This document shows positions 1 through 8,795 of a stretch of 9,092 nucleotides of DNA, piece after piece. The stretch is from Gammaproteobacteria bacterium. GTDB taxonomy: Bacteria; Pseudomonadota; Gammaproteobacteria; Xanthomonadales; Xanthomonadaceae. The first letter of the stretch is position 1, and every line of letters starts with the position of its first letter. The DNA lies in contig JAHEBG010000030.1 of the NCBI GenBank assembly GCA_024642445.1, positions 1 to 9,092 of the forward strand, written 5' to 3'. Under the pieces are notes generated by a model that had not been told where the DNA came from, did no database searches, and saw only the letters and a program-made list of their open reading frames with translations. Both the position numbers and the translations under genes were made by a program.

Positions 1-1139
1 CCCTGTTTGGCGAAATCCAATGCAAGATCGGTGGCCTGCATCGACGGCTCGAATGCGGCATCGATTGCCATGCGGTTCCAGCGCAAATCGGCAAGCAAGG
101 ACGGTACCAAGGCCAGGGCCCGTAAGCCGTGTGTAAAAGCCCGTATTACCGGCGCCTTGGTGAATTGCAGATCGCGATGGTAACCGGATGGCAAGGACAG
201 CACCTGCTCGAGTTCTGAACGTGCGCCTGAAACCACCGCATACGATGACCGCAGCAGCTCCACCAAATCGGGGTTACGTTTATTCGGCATCAGCGAACTG
301 CCGGTCTGGTATTGCGGTGGCAACTGCACGAATCCGAATTCGCTGCTGGTGTACAACGACAGATCCCAAGCCAAACGGCGCAGATCGCCCATGGCAGACA
401 ACAATGCGTCCAATGCCGCAATCTCGAATTTTCCACGCGAGAGCTGGGCATAGGTGGCCATTTGCTGCAATCGACCAAAACCCAGTGCCTGCGTGGTGTA
501 TTGTCTGTCCAGTGCAAGGTTGACGCCATAACCCGAGGCCGAGCCCAACGGATTGGCATCCACCCAATTCAGCGTCTGCTGAGCCCGCACCGCATCGTCG
601 ATGAACGCTTCGCACCATGCGCCCCACCACATGCCGCACGACGACACCATGGCGCGTTGCATATGGGTATAACCCGGAAGCGTGGATTCTTGCTCGCCTT
701 CCGCGCGCGCCAACGCCACTTCGGCAATGGCGCGGCACTGCAACTGCAAGTTCAGTAATTGGTCTTTAAGCCACAAACGTGATGCCACCAGTACTTGATC
801 ATTACGGCTACGCCCGCAATGAATCTTTCGGCCGGTATCGCCCAACTGCTGCGTCAGCATCTGTTCAATGGCGCTGTGGCCATCTTCGTATTGGGTATCG
901 AGCACGAAGGTTCCTGCAGCAAATGCTTCGGACAAAGCATCCAAGGCCCGCACCAGTGCCGAACATTCGTCCGCAGACAGCATTTGGATGCGCGCCAAGC
1001 CTTCGGCGTGGGCTTTGCTGGCGGCAATATCGTAGGGAAACAGGATATTGTCGAGTGCGATATCGTCACCGGCCAGAAATTGCTGGATGGCGGCGTCAAT
1101 CTCGGAACCGGGCTTGGCCCAGATGACTGAAGTACTCAT
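1..1139 (-). CDS. argH: Argininosuccinate lyase, 3' end cut by the window
   Basis: Cytoplasmic enzyme that splits argininosuccinate into arginine and fumarate, the last step of arginine synthesis. Reading from the ATG at 1137-1139 gives 379 residues with no stop before the window edge. The family runs about 430-460 residues, so roughly the last 50 are missing. Visible family motifs: [13 protein letters not shown] (about 103-115), PGYTHMQRA (155-163), [11 protein letters not shown] (196-206) and the fumarase/aspartase-superfamily signature [11 protein letters not shown] (280-290), which carries the mobile serine loop. The variant VSSCGMWW after the QRA motif matches what I recall of Xanthomonas ArgH. 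Its ATG overlaps the argC stop as ATGA, and GGGGA about 4 nt upstream of the start acts as ribosome binding site, so it is translationally coupled. No internal stop or frameshift was found. The identification is secure. Confidence 0.96.
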   Translation of the reverse strand, partial: MSTSVIWAKPGSEIDAAIQQFLAGDDIALDNILFPYDIAASKAHAEGLARIQMLSADECSALVRALDALSEAFAAGTFVLDTQYEDGHSAIEQMLTQQLGDTGRKIHCGRSRNDQVLVASRLWLKDQLLNLQLQCRAIAEVALARAEGEQESTLPGYTHMQRAMVSSCGMWWGAWCEAFIDDAVRAQQTLNWVDANPLGSASGYGVNLALDRQYTTQALGFGRLQQMATYAQLSRGKFEIAALDALLSAMGDLRRLAWDLSLYTSSEFGFVQLPPQYQTGSSLMPNKRNPDLVELLRSSYAVVSGARSELEQVLSLPSGYHRDLQFTKAPVIRAFTHGLRALALVPSLLADLRWNRMAIDAAFEPSMQATDLALDFAKQ

Positions 1140-2095
1140 AAAATCCCCAAGGTTTCGGGCAGATCAAACGCCCTGTTGATGTTCTGTACGGCCTGACTGG
1201 CCGCGCCTTTCAAGAGATTATCCAATACCGAAACCGCAACCAGTCGACGACCGTCTTCACTGAGTGTAAAGCCACCGACCGATGCCTTTGGAGAGCCAGC
1301 GATGGATGCCAGCCACGGCATCGATGCACTGACTTTGACCAGAGGCTCTGAATGATAGAAGTCGCAGTATCTTCTCAACACCTGCTCAGCATCGCACGAC
1401 TGCGTCAGCGGCATATTCGCGGTAATCGACAAGCCACGGAAATGCGGCGCCACATGCGGCATGAATTGCACCGCGCAGCCGATTTGCAATGCCGCTTCAC
1501 GCTCATGGATATGCCCGGTCAGGGCATACGGCATCAGATTGTCTTTGAGTTTTTCGGCGTTGTTCTTGTCGGAAGCCTGTGTGCCTGCACCGGAATACCC
1601 GGACACCCCAAAACATTGCACCGGGCCGTCGATAATGTCACGCATCGGGGCGATGACCAGTTGCATGGCGGTGGCATAACAACCGGGATTACTGATGCGG
1701 CGCTGACCGCTGTAGTGCCCGCGGGTCAACTCCGGAAGGCCGTAATACCATGTGTTGTCAAAGCGGAAATCGGCTGAAAGATCCAACAACAATGCAGTAC
1801 TTGTGGAAGCGTCGAAAGCGTCAGCCCAGGCACCGGCTAGGCCATTGGGCAATGCCAGCACCACGGCATCGGCATTTTCCGCCAAGGCCTGCGTCGGGTT
1901 GTAATTCACATAGCGCAAAGACCGGCCGGCATCCGGTTCAAAATCGGCAACGGCACGGCCCTCGCGTTCGCGCGAGGACACATACGCCAACTCCAGATTC
2001 GGATGCCGGGCAATCAAGCGGATGATTTCGCTGCCGACATACCCGCGTGCGCCGATCAGGCCCACGCGGTAACGGCGGGAGGCCGGCGCATTCAT
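1136..2095 (-). CDS. argC: N-acetyl-gamma-glutamyl-phosphate reductase
   Basis: NADPH-dependent reduction of N-acetylglutamyl-5-phosphate to N-acetylglutamate semialdehyde, the third step of the acetylated arginine pathway, in the cytoplasm. The protein has 319 residues, close to the usual 310-345. The nucleotide-binding glycine motif GARGYVG is at about 15-21. The active-site cysteine is in SNPGCYAT (Cys139). GYSGAG (166-171), a GHIHE segment (about 194-198) and the conserved [10 protein letters not shown] stretch (212-221) follow. The dehydrogenase-like order (Rossmann domain, catalytic cysteine, substrate domain) is intact. The start ATG overlaps the argB stop as ATGA, and the stop TGA overlaps the argH start in the same way, so it is coupled on both sides. 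A GAGG about 10 nt upstream of the start is the likely ribosome binding site. Confidence 0.97.
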   Translation of the reverse strand: MNAPASRRYRVGLIGARGYVGSEIIRLIARHPNLELAYVSSREREGRAVADFEPDAGRSLRYVNYNPTQALAENADAVVLALPNGLAGAWADAFDASTSTALLLDLSADFRFDNTWYYGLPELTRGHYSGQRRISNPGCYATAMQLVIAPMRDIIDGPVQCFGVSGYSGAGTQASDKNNAEKLKDNLMPYALTGHIHEREAALQIGCAVQFMPHVAPHFRGLSITANMPLTQSCDAEQVLRRYCDFYHSEPLVKVSASMPWLASIAGSPKASVGGFTLSEDGRRLVAVSVLDNLLKGAASQAVQNINRAFDLPETLGIL

Positions 2096-3420
2096 ACGGC
2101 ATCCACCTCGAGGAAACTGGCTTTCTTGGCCAGACAGTAATCCAGCGCCTGCTGGATTTCAGCAACGCCCTGCAAGCCATACCAGAACACGGTCCAGTGT
2201 CCGGACTTTATGCAGCCATCGCTGACTTGCTGATAGAACGCGTTCACCGGATTGTTGCGGCGCGAACGCCAGAACAGCTTCGGATGCTGTTGCCGCATGA
2301 CCGACCAGGCGGCAGTGCCCAAGCCTTCGCCCTGGGCATCGTCGGCCACGGCGAATTTATCCAGATACGCGGCGCCTTGCACCGGCAGCAGCACCAGTGC
2401 GGCACGGTAGTCTTCGCTGTAGTAAATCGCGGACGGTGGATTTTCCTTGAAATAATTGGCCTGAAGTTTTTTGCCGAAGCTGGATTCCAGCAATTTGCGC
2501 AGCTTCGGCCTGTCCAAGCCCTTCCAGGAATCGGTTCTGCAGATGCGTTTGCCTTTGCGCACCAATGTTCCCGATCCGCGATGGGTAAACAGCTCTTTGG
2601 CCAACTCCGATGGCTTGGTGATGGACACCGAACTATCACTTGGCAGAGCTTCCAGCAATTCAGCAATTTGTTCTATTTTCACCCGCATGCCGGAATGCAG
2701 CCATGGCTGTTTCAACAGGCCGGCATAGTCGGTGGAGAGATTGATGGAGTCGATGATGCGTTGGTTGCCGTCCAGCAGGCCGCCGGTTGAGGTTAGAAAT
2801 ATGATTTTGTACGGCTGCAGTTTCTTGACCAGGGCATTGGCCGCCCAATCGGCATTGATATTGACGATCTGTCCATCATCGGTTTCACCCAAAGAAGAAA
2901 TCACCGGTATGGAGCCGGATTGAATCGCGGAAAACAGTGCTTCGGTGTGCACGCGTGCTACCTGCCCCACGTACCCGTATTTCTTCATATCCAGCACCTT
3001 GGCTTCGAGCACGCCGGAATTCAACGACACCGCACGGATGCCTTGAACCTGCAGGGCTTCGACCAAGCGCAGATTTTCCTGCAGGCAGACCCGGCGCACC
3101 ACTTTCAATACCGGTTTTCCGGTAACACGAAGACCGTCAACCGTGCGCTTGCGCAATTTTTCAGCCGCCAATTCGGCATCCAGTTGCGGGCCGGCACCGT
3201 GAATGACGATGGGCGTTAGGCCAACCTGCTGCAAAAAACCCAACGAGCTGACCAACGCCTCCAGGTCATCGCGCAGAATGGCGCCGCCGACTTTGACTAC
3301 GGCAAAACGCGAAGCATCGCGCTGCGAAAAACGCTTCAGGTATTGCTGGATTTCCTTGGCGCTGCCGATATTGCTGAGCAGACGAACGATGGTATCGCGG
3401 ACTTGGCTGTCGGTACTCAT
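2092..3420 (-). CDS. argB: Bifunctional N-acetylglutamate kinase / N-acetylglutamate synthase (AAK-GNAT fusion)
   Basis: A 442-residue protein, much longer than stand-alone ArgB kinases of about 260-300. The N-terminal amino-acid kinase domain (about 38-285) shows VVKVGGAIL (41-49), the nucleotide/substrate loop [10 protein letters not shown] (72-81), [11 protein letters not shown] (187-197) and [10 protein letters not shown] (243-252). A linker [15 protein letters not shown] (276-290) leads to a C-terminal acetyltransferase domain (about 291-435) with an acetyl-CoA-binding-like [13 protein letters not shown] (360-372) and [16 protein letters not shown] (383-398). This layout matches the Xanthomonas campestris bifunctional NAG synthase-kinase and resembles vertebrate NAG synthase. 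It would therefore do the first two steps: acetyl-CoA plus glutamate, then ATP-dependent phosphorylation. The start ATG is 2 nt after the argE stop, with AGG in TAGGTTA as ribosome binding site. The stop overlaps argC. The dual activity is inferred from homology; the domain fusion is visible. Confidence 0.93.
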   Translation of the reverse strand: MSTDSQVRDTIVRLLSNIGSAKEIQQYLKRFSQRDASRFAVVKVGGAILRDDLEALVSSLGFLQQVGLTPIVIHGAGPQLDAELAAEKLRKRTVDGLRVTGKPVLKVVRRVCLQENLRLVEALQVQGIRAVSLNSGVLEAKVLDMKKYGYVGQVARVHTEALFSAIQSGSIPVISSLGETDDGQIVNINADWAANALVKKLQPYKIIFLTSTGGLLDGNQRIIDSINLSTDYAGLLKQPWLHSGMRVKIEQIAELLEALPSDSSVSITKPSELAKELFTHRGSGTLVRKGKRICRTDSWKGLDRPKLRKLLESSFGKKLQANYFKENPPSAIYYSEDYRAALVLLPVQGAAYLDKFAVADDAQGEGLGTAAWSVMRQQHPKLFWRSRRNNPVNAFYQQVSDGCIKSGHWTVFWYGLQGVAEIQQALDYCLAKKASFLEVDAV

Positions 3421-3422
3421 GA

Positions 3423-4514
3423 TTAACCTATGATGCGAATATAGTGCGCCGTAACCGTACGCAATTGTGAAAGTTCAACCCACTCGTTGGCGCTATGGGC
3501 CTGCGCTATGCTGCCCGGGCCGAACACCAGAGCATTCAAACCGGCCTCGGAGAACAACGACGCTTCGGTCCAGAAATCCACGGCATGGCCTATGGGCAAA
3601 TTCAGACCTTCGGCAAAATCACGCGCTTGCAGGCGGCGTTCCTCGGCCGCCGCGGTATCCCCGGCCGGCAGTGGCGGACCTGCGAATGTTACGGTGTAGG
3701 TTTTCTGGCATTCCGGCAACAATGCTGCCAAGCGGCTATGCAGCGAAGGCAAGGACTGGCTGGGCAATGGACGGAAGCCCAGACGCAGTTCGGCTTCCGC
3801 GGCAATCATATTGGCTTTGATGCCGCCATCGATCTTACCGATGTTGAATGGCATACCGGTCAACCCGCCAAAACGCTGGTGCGACTCGCCTTCGGCCAAC
3901 TGCAATGCCTGCTGCCCCCAAATCAAAGCCTGATGCACCGCGCTTTGCAGCGGATCGGTAATTTTCGAGGCATGCCCCGAGATGCCGCTGAAGCGGACGC
4001 AGGCCGCGGCAATACCGCGATGCGCCAATACCGCCTGACATTCGGTAGGCTCCGACACGATGACATCGGTGAACCCATGATCAGTAGCCAGAAACGCCGC
4101 AATACAACGGGCATCGTTGGCTTCTTCATCACTGGAAAAAAGAAACGCGGCATCGCCCGAGGTGTTGGCTGCGGCCGTCAACAGAGCCGCTGCCGCGCCT
4201 TTGATGTCGCAGGCCCCCAGGCCGATGGCACGGTCATCCCGTATTTGAAGTTGGTGCGGATCCTGTGACCAGCCCGGCGCAGCCGGTACCGTATCCAAAT
4301 GCACATTGAACAGTGTGGTTGGCGAACCGCGCACGGCCAACAACGACACAGCGCCGGCGCCATGATCGGATACTGTGCATTGAAATCCAGGCAAGTGCTG
4401 GCGTATGTAATCGAAAATACCGCCGGTATCGATTTCACGGGGAGGATTGCGGGTATCGCAGGCCACCAAAGCGCTCAGGTGGGTCAGCGTCTGCGCAAGC
4501 AACTCATCGGCCAT
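3423..4514 (-). CDS. argE: N-acetylornithine/N-acetylcitrulline deacetylase, M20 family
   Basis: Zinc-dependent amidase that removes the acetyl group. Because the operon's carbamoyltransferase works on N-acetylornithine, the expected substrate here is N-acetylcitrulline, giving citrulline for ArgG. The protein has 363 residues from the chosen start. M20 metal site: HLDTVP with His72 and Asp74, GACDIKGA with Asp103, SSDEEAND with catalytic Glu130 and ligand Glu131, SEPTE with Glu155, and a C-terminal AQAHSANEW with His340. The dimerisation (lid) domain lies between, with GISGHASK at about 180-187. Start choice: ATGs occur at 4526, 4517 and 4514. A GGAG (4521-4524) sits 6 nt before the 4514 ATG and overlaps the 4526 ATG, and [10 protein letters not shown] aligns with the N-terminus I recall for Xanthomonas ArgE. 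The gene overlaps the argG end by 11 nt. Deacetylase identity is firm; acetylcitrulline preference is inferred from the pathway. Confidence 0.93.
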   Translation of the reverse strand: MADELLAQTLTHLSALVACDTRNPPREIDTGGIFDYIRQHLPGFQCTVSDHGAGAVSLLAVRGSPTTLFNVHLDTVPAAPGWSQDPHQLQIRDDRAIGLGACDIKGAAAALLTAAANTSGDAAFLFSSDEEANDARCIAAFLATDHGFTDVIVSEPTECQAVLAHRGIAAACVRFSGISGHASKITDPLQSAVHQALIWGQQALQLAEGESHQRFGGLTGMPFNIGKIDGGIKANMIAAEAELRLGFRPLPSQSLPSLHSRLAALLPECQKTYTVTFAGPPLPAGDTAAAEERRLQARDFAEGLNLPIGHAVDFWTEASLFSEAGLNALVFGPGSIAQAHSANEWVELSQLRTVTAHYIRIIG

Positions 4515-5709
4515 CATCGGCTCCATTGACTTTAGCCCACAGATTGGAACTCATGCCGAACAGCTGTATGAAGCCTTCGGCTTCTACCGCGCCCCAATCG
4601 GCCGACTGCGCATAGGTAGCGCCTTTGGCCTGCAACAGATGTTTGGATTCAACGGCAACGGCAGTAACCGTACCGCCGTGCGTAAGCAGTTCCACTTCAC
4701 CGTTCACGCAACGCTGGCTGCTGGCCAGATATGCTTCAAGGTCTGCCTTGAGTGGGTCAAAGAAAAATCCTTCGTAAACCAGCTCCACCCATTTGCGCCC
4801 CACGGTGGGTTTGAAACGGTTCTGTTGCTTGCTGAGAACCGCCTCTTCCAGTGCACGGTGCGCGGTTTGCAACGCCGTCAGGCCTGGCGCTTCAAACACA
4901 ATTCGGCCTTTCAATCCGATGGTGGTATCGCCGGTATACAACCCGCAGCCCACGCCGTAGGCGGCAAACTGCCGATTAAGCTGTTTCAGCATTTCGCCGC
5001 CGGGCATACGCTGGCCATCCAAAGCAACCGCCACCCCGTTTTCAAACGCAATACGTACACGCAGCGGTGCCTGCGGCCAATCGGCGCGCTTGGCACACCA
5101 ACCTTGCAAGGTATCCGACGGCGCTTTCCAGGCGTCGATTTCACCGCCGGACAAGGTAATGCCCAGTACGTTTTCGTTGATGGTGTAGGCCTTCTGCTTC
5201 GAGGGCACGGCGAATCCGCGTTGCTCCAGATAGGCCTGTTCGTATTGGCGCACCTGGGTGTGCTGTTTCTGGATTTCGCGGATCGGGGCCAGAATGCGGT
5301 AATCGCCCAGCGACTGTATCGATACATCGAAACGGACCTGGTCATTGCCCATGCCGGTGCAGCCGTGGGCGATGGTATCGGTACCCAACTCGCGGCAACG
5401 GGCAAGGCTGTGCTGCACAATGAGGTAGCGGTCGGATACCAGCAGCGGGTATTGGTTCTGGTAGTTCTCGCCGGCCCAGACAAACGGGGTAACGAACGAT
5501 TCGAACAGATCCTGGGCCAGATCCTTGGTCACATGCGAAGCCACGCCCAGTTCGGCCGCGCGTTGCTCGATATAAGCCAGCTCTTCATCGCTGACACCGC
5601 CGGTATTGGCGAATACGGTGTGCACGCGATAGCCCTGCTCCTGCAGATAAGGCACACAGAAGCTGGTATCCAGCCCGCCTGAAAACGATAGAACGACATC
5701 TTTTGACAT
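4504..5709 (-). CDS. argG: Argininosuccinate synthase
   Basis: ATP-dependent ligation of citrulline and aspartate to argininosuccinate, releasing AMP and pyrophosphate; cytoplasmic and normally a tetramer. The protein has 401 residues, the usual size for the family. The N-terminal ATP pyrophosphatase P-loop SFSGGLDTS is at 8-16. The citrulline/aspartate-binding segments are [14 protein letters not shown] (115-128) and YTINENVLG (175-183), and [14 protein letters not shown] follows in the C-terminal half. The start ATG lies 8 nt after the argF' stop, and AAGGA overlapping that TAA stop serves as ribosome binding site. The 3' end overlaps argE by 11 nt. No frame disturbance was seen. It aligns along its whole length with the Xanthomonas form I recall. 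Confidence 0.97.
   Translation of the reverse strand: MSKDVVLSFSGGLDTSFCVPYLQEQGYRVHTVFANTGGVSDEELAYIEQRAAELGVASHVTKDLAQDLFESFVTPFVWAGENYQNQYPLLVSDRYLIVQHSLARCRELGTDTIAHGCTGMGNDQVRFDVSIQSLGDYRILAPIREIQKQHTQVRQYEQAYLEQRGFAVPSKQKAYTINENVLGITLSGGEIDAWKAPSDTLQGWCAKRADWPQAPLRVRIAFENGVAVALDGQRMPGGEMLKQLNRQFAAYGVGCGLYTGDTTIGLKGRIVFEAPGLTALQTAHRALEEAVLSKQQNRFKPTVGRKWVELVYEGFFFDPLKADLEAYLASSQRCVNGEVELLTHGGTVTAVAVESKHLLQAKGATYAQSADWGAVEAEGFIQLFGMSSNLWAKVNGADDGR
4521..4524 (-). promoter_or_regulatory. Shine-Dalgarno that decides the argE start
   Basis: On the minus strand GGAG lies inside the end of argG, 6 nt before the ATG at 4512-4514 and only 3 nt before the ATG at 4515-4517. It overlaps the first in-frame ATG (4524-4526), so that outermost codon cannot use it. 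This favours the 363-residue ArgE and implies re-initiation by ribosomes finishing argG. Confidence 0.5.
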
Positions 5710-5717
5710 GGGATTCC

Positions 5718-6737
5718 TTAAGAAATTTCGGGGCGGTTGATCAGCGTATCCATGATGGCTTTTTGAACATGCAAACGGTTTTCAGCTTCGGCAATGGCAA
5801 TGCAGTTCGGCGAATCCATTACCGCATCGGTGGCCTTGATGTTGCGCCGCAACGGCAGGCAATGCGAGAACACACCGTTGTTGGTCAATGCCATCTTGGC
5901 TTCGTCCACGATGAAATGCTTGTTTTCATCACGCATCGGCTGCTCGTCCTGCCAACGGCCGAAATACGGCAAAGCACCCCAGCTCTTGGCGTACACCACA
6001 TCGGCGCCGGAATAACTGGCGGCAATATCATGGCTTACCTTAAAGCCTCCGCCTGAGTCCGCTGCATTCTGTTCGGCCCAACCCATATAGCGTTCATCCA
6101 ACAAGTACTCTGCATTCGGACACAGCAAAGTCACGTCCATTCCCATACGGGTTGCGATGGTCAGGGCCGAATTGGCGACGGCGGTATTCAGTGCCTTGGG
6201 ATGGTAGGTCCAGGTCAACACGTATTTCTTGCCGCGCAGGTCGCGGGTCTTGAAGTGCTCCTGCAGCGCAAGAATGTGCGCCATTTCCTGACATGGATGG
6301 GTGATCGTTTCCATGTTGATCACCGGCACCGTGGCATAGCGGGCAAAGGCGTTCAATACCTTGTCCTGCCGGTCGCTTTGCCAATCCTGGAATTTAGGGA
6401 ATGCCCTAACCGCGATGATATCGACATACGAGGACAGCACTTTCGCCACCTCGATGATGTGCTCTTCGGTGTCGCCGTCCATGCATGTGCCCAATTCGAA
6501 CTCAATCGGCCAGGCATCCTTGCCCGGCTGCAGAACCACGGCGTGGGCACCCAACTGGAATGCGCCGAGCTCGAAACTGGTACGTGTTCGCATGGAGGGA
6601 TTGAAAAACAACAGGGCGATTGAACGGCCCTTCAGCTGGTCGCCCAAGGCATTGGCCTTGAATGCGCTGGCACTGGCCAGCATCTGCTGCAGGCCGTCAA
6701 CACTCCAATCCTGTGTATTTAAAAAATGACGTGGCAT
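5718..6737 (-). CDS. argF': N-acetyl-L-ornithine carbamoyltransferase (AOTCase)
   Basis: Transfers the carbamoyl group from carbamoyl phosphate to N-acetylornithine, giving N-acetylcitrulline. It replaces ordinary ornithine carbamoyltransferase. The protein has 339 residues, the same length as the X. campestris enzyme. Carbamoyl-phosphate site: [13 protein letters not shown] (46-58), where the usual STRT is SMRT, plus HPCQE (147-151). The substrate region DGDTEEH has Glu91, equivalent to X. campestris Glu92, which favours acetyl- over succinylornithine. The C-terminal [15 protein letters not shown] (292-306) carries Lys301, equivalent to the reported carboxylated Lys302. It is the first structural gene of the operon, following an attenuator-like leader. 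AAGGA 8 nt before the ATG supports the start. The argG start follows 8 nt after its stop. Confidence 0.96.
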   Translation of the reverse strand: MPRHFLNTQDWSVDGLQQMLASASAFKANALGDQLKGRSIALLFFNPSMRTRTSFELGAFQLGAHAVVLQPGKDAWPIEFELGTCMDGDTEEHIIEVAKVLSSYVDIIAVRAFPKFQDWQSDRQDKVLNAFARYATVPVINMETITHPCQEMAHILALQEHFKTRDLRGKKYVLTWTYHPKALNTAVANSALTIATRMGMDVTLLCPNAEYLLDERYMGWAEQNAADSGGGFKVSHDIAASYSGADVVYAKSWGALPYFGRWQDEQPMRDENKHFIVDEAKMALTNNGVFSHCLPLRRNIKATDAVMDSPNCIAIAEAENRLHVQKAIMDTLINRPEIS

Positions 6738-6745
6738 ATGTGAAA

Positions 6746-6750
6746 TCCTT
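6746..6750 (-). promoter_or_regulatory. Ribosome binding site of argF'
   Basis: AAGGA on the minus strand, 8 nt before the argF' ATG and about 9 nt downstream of the hairpin's T-run (which reads as far as 6759). It lies outside the hairpin, so the upstream RNA structure is more likely to act on transcription than to mask this site. Confidence 0.7.
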
Positions 6751-6758
6751 GGTGGAAT

Positions 6759-6783
6759 AAAAAAACCCAGCCTGGGCTGGGTT
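6759..6783 (-). terminator. Rho-independent terminator upstream of argF' (proposed attenuator)
   Basis: On the minus strand AACCCAGC (6783 to 6776) and GCTGGGTT (6771 to 6764) form a perfect 8-bp stem with a 4-nt loop, CCAG. It is followed by seven T in a row, counting two from the stem, then ATT. This is a canonical intrinsic terminator, pointing only toward argF'; the plus strand has no T-run after the hairpin. It lies in the 5' leader just before the first operon gene, where a plain terminator would silence the operon, so conditional read-through is implied. The upstream GCTGGGT at 6808-6814 can compete for its 5' arm. Confidence 0.85.
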
Positions 6784-6814
6784 CATGGAAAGACGCAATC
6801 TCCGGACACCCAGC
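6776..6814 (-). promoter_or_regulatory. Candidate antiterminator of the arg leader
   Basis: On the minus strand GCTGGGT (6814 to 6808) can pair over 7 bp with ACCCAGC (6782 to 6776), the 5' arm of the terminator hairpin, enclosing 25 nt. The enclosed stretch can form a small weak helix of its own (GGAGA with UUUCC, one G-U pair). The two pairings are mutually exclusive. GCTGGGT begins on the last base of the leader ORF stop codon TAG, so a ribosome at that stop would cover it, while a ribosome stalled at the Arg codons 18-27 nt upstream would leave it free. Pairing is seen directly; function is inferred. Confidence 0.55.
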
Positions 6815-6909
6815 TAGCTGTTAGGCTCGAATCGGCGGGCACGCGAGGTCATCGACGAGGCCTGGCGCGCTGAACAGATCATCACTACGGTGGAGAAAAC
6901 GGGATTCAT
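6814..6909 (-). CDS. Putative arginine leader peptide, 31 codons
   Basis: Short ORF starting MNPVFSTVVM and ending RARRFEPNS, with Arg at positions 15, 23, 25 and 26 (codons CGC, CGT, CGC, CGA). The last three fall within four codons, shortly before the TAG stop. It lies between a sigma70-like promoter and a terminator preceding argF'. The predicted transcript start coincides with its ATG, so it would be translated from a leaderless or nearly leaderless mRNA; no good Shine-Dalgarno is seen (only GCAGG, upstream of the predicted start). The frame stays open upstream to an ATG at 7011, but that extension crosses the promoter and the cysS start, so the inner ATG is preferred. Proposed role: its translation senses charged Arg-tRNA and sets the fold of the following RNA. 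The peptide itself need not have a function. Being a real gene is inferred from context. Confidence 0.5.
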   Translation of the reverse strand: MNPVFSTVVMICSARQASSMTSRARRFEPNS

Positions 6910-6916
6910 GCCTGCG

Positions 6917-6945
6917 ATTATTGCCCAATTCGCACCGCCAGGCAA
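6917..6945 (-). promoter_or_regulatory. Sigma70-like promoter of the arg operon
   Basis: On the minus strand TTGCCT (6945 to 6940, 4 of 6 to consensus) and AATAAT (6922 to 6917, 5 of 6) are separated by exactly 17 bp. The expected start is near 6910-6909, at the A of the leader ORF's ATG. This gives a leader of about 172 nt before argF'. No other comparable promoter was seen in 6738-6999 in this direction. Confidence 0.6.
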
Positions 6946-6984
6946 GCGTTTACGCGCAAATACCGCCTTTCCGGCAGACAAGCT

Positions 6985-6993
6985 TGCTAAAAT
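6985..6993 (+). promoter_or_regulatory. Extended -10 promoter of cysS
   Basis: TGCTAAAAT matches the extended -10 consensus TGnTATAAT with one mismatch in the hexamer. No convincing -35 is found 15-18 bp upstream, as is common for extended -10 promoters. The predicted start falls at about 7000, the A of the cysS ATG. No Shine-Dalgarno precedes that ATG, so the cysS mRNA may be leaderless. Confidence 0.5.
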
Positions 6994-6999
6994 ACCGGC

Positions 7000-8369
<1,370 letters not shown>

Positions 8370-8370
<1 letters not shown>

Positions 8371-8795
8371 TGCTGCAGCCCACGGAAGCCACAGCCGATG
8401 CGGCGCAGGACGCCATTGTTGAGGAATTCGCGTTTTTCAGCGATTGGTCCGAGCGCTACCAGTATTTGATTGATCTTGGAAAGCGGCTTCCGGCTTTTCC
8501 CGAAGAATGGAAAACCGAACAGAACCGTCTGCAGGGATGCCAATCGAAAGTATGGATTGTTCCCGAATTGAAGGATGGCCATCTGCTCTTCGCCGCTGCC
8601 TCTGATTCCAGTATTGTTTCAGGCTTGGTCTATCTGGCCCTGCGCGTTTATTCCGGGCGCACACCCGAAATCATCAAAGCCACAACGCCGGTTTTCGTGG
8701 ATGCCATCGGCCTGTCCAGACATCTATCGGCAAGCCGTAATAACGGTTTCGCCGCCCTGCTCGCTTTCATTCAACACACGGCGGAAAATGCATGA
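8370..8795 (+). CDS. sufE: SufE family cysteine desulfurase activator
   Basis: A 141-residue protein that accepts persulfide sulfur from a SufS-type cysteine desulfurase on a conserved cysteine and passes it to the Fe-S scaffold. The key block NRLQGCQSKVWIV (52-64) holds the acceptor Cys57, equivalent to E. coli Cys51. Downstream GLVYLALRVYSG and a C-terminal helical stretch fit the family. It lies apart from any sufBCDS genes, at least within this window. The start ATG overlaps the cysS stop (TGATG), and GGAAA about 9 nt upstream may assist, so its expression is tied to cysS. Its own stop overlaps the next start as ATGA. A CsdE-like role with a CsdA-type desulfurase is an alternative, since the two subfamilies are hard to separate by eye. 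Confidence 0.9.

Noticed and set aside
2047..2790. Plus-strand frame of 247 codons opposite argB/argC
   Set aside because: It spans the argB-argC junction on the opposite strand, shows no family motif and has no promoter or ribosome binding site context.
3495..4268. Plus-strand frame of 257 codons opposite argE
   Set aside because: Shadow of argE; composition and lack of motifs indicate no gene.
4447..5682. Long open frame (411 codons) on the plus strand opposite argG
   Set aside because: It is antisense to a full-length, motif-complete argG. Its translation is rich in Arg, Gln, His and Gly with no recognisable motif, as expected for the mirror frame of a GC-rich gene.
6759..6783. Bidirectional terminator serving cysS or upstream plus-strand genes
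   Set aside because: On the plus strand the hairpin is followed by CATGGAAAG with no T-run, and no plus-strand gene ends there.
6811..6820. Perfect 10-bp palindrome CAGCTAGCTG at the leader stop codon
   Set aside because: Too short and without a loop to form an RNA hairpin. It is likely a by-product of the stop codon and the antiterminator arm.
6913..6934. ARG box for the ArgR repressor
   Set aside because: The dyad here lacks the TGAAT...ATTCA pattern and AT-rich centre of an ARG box, so I do not call ArgR binding.
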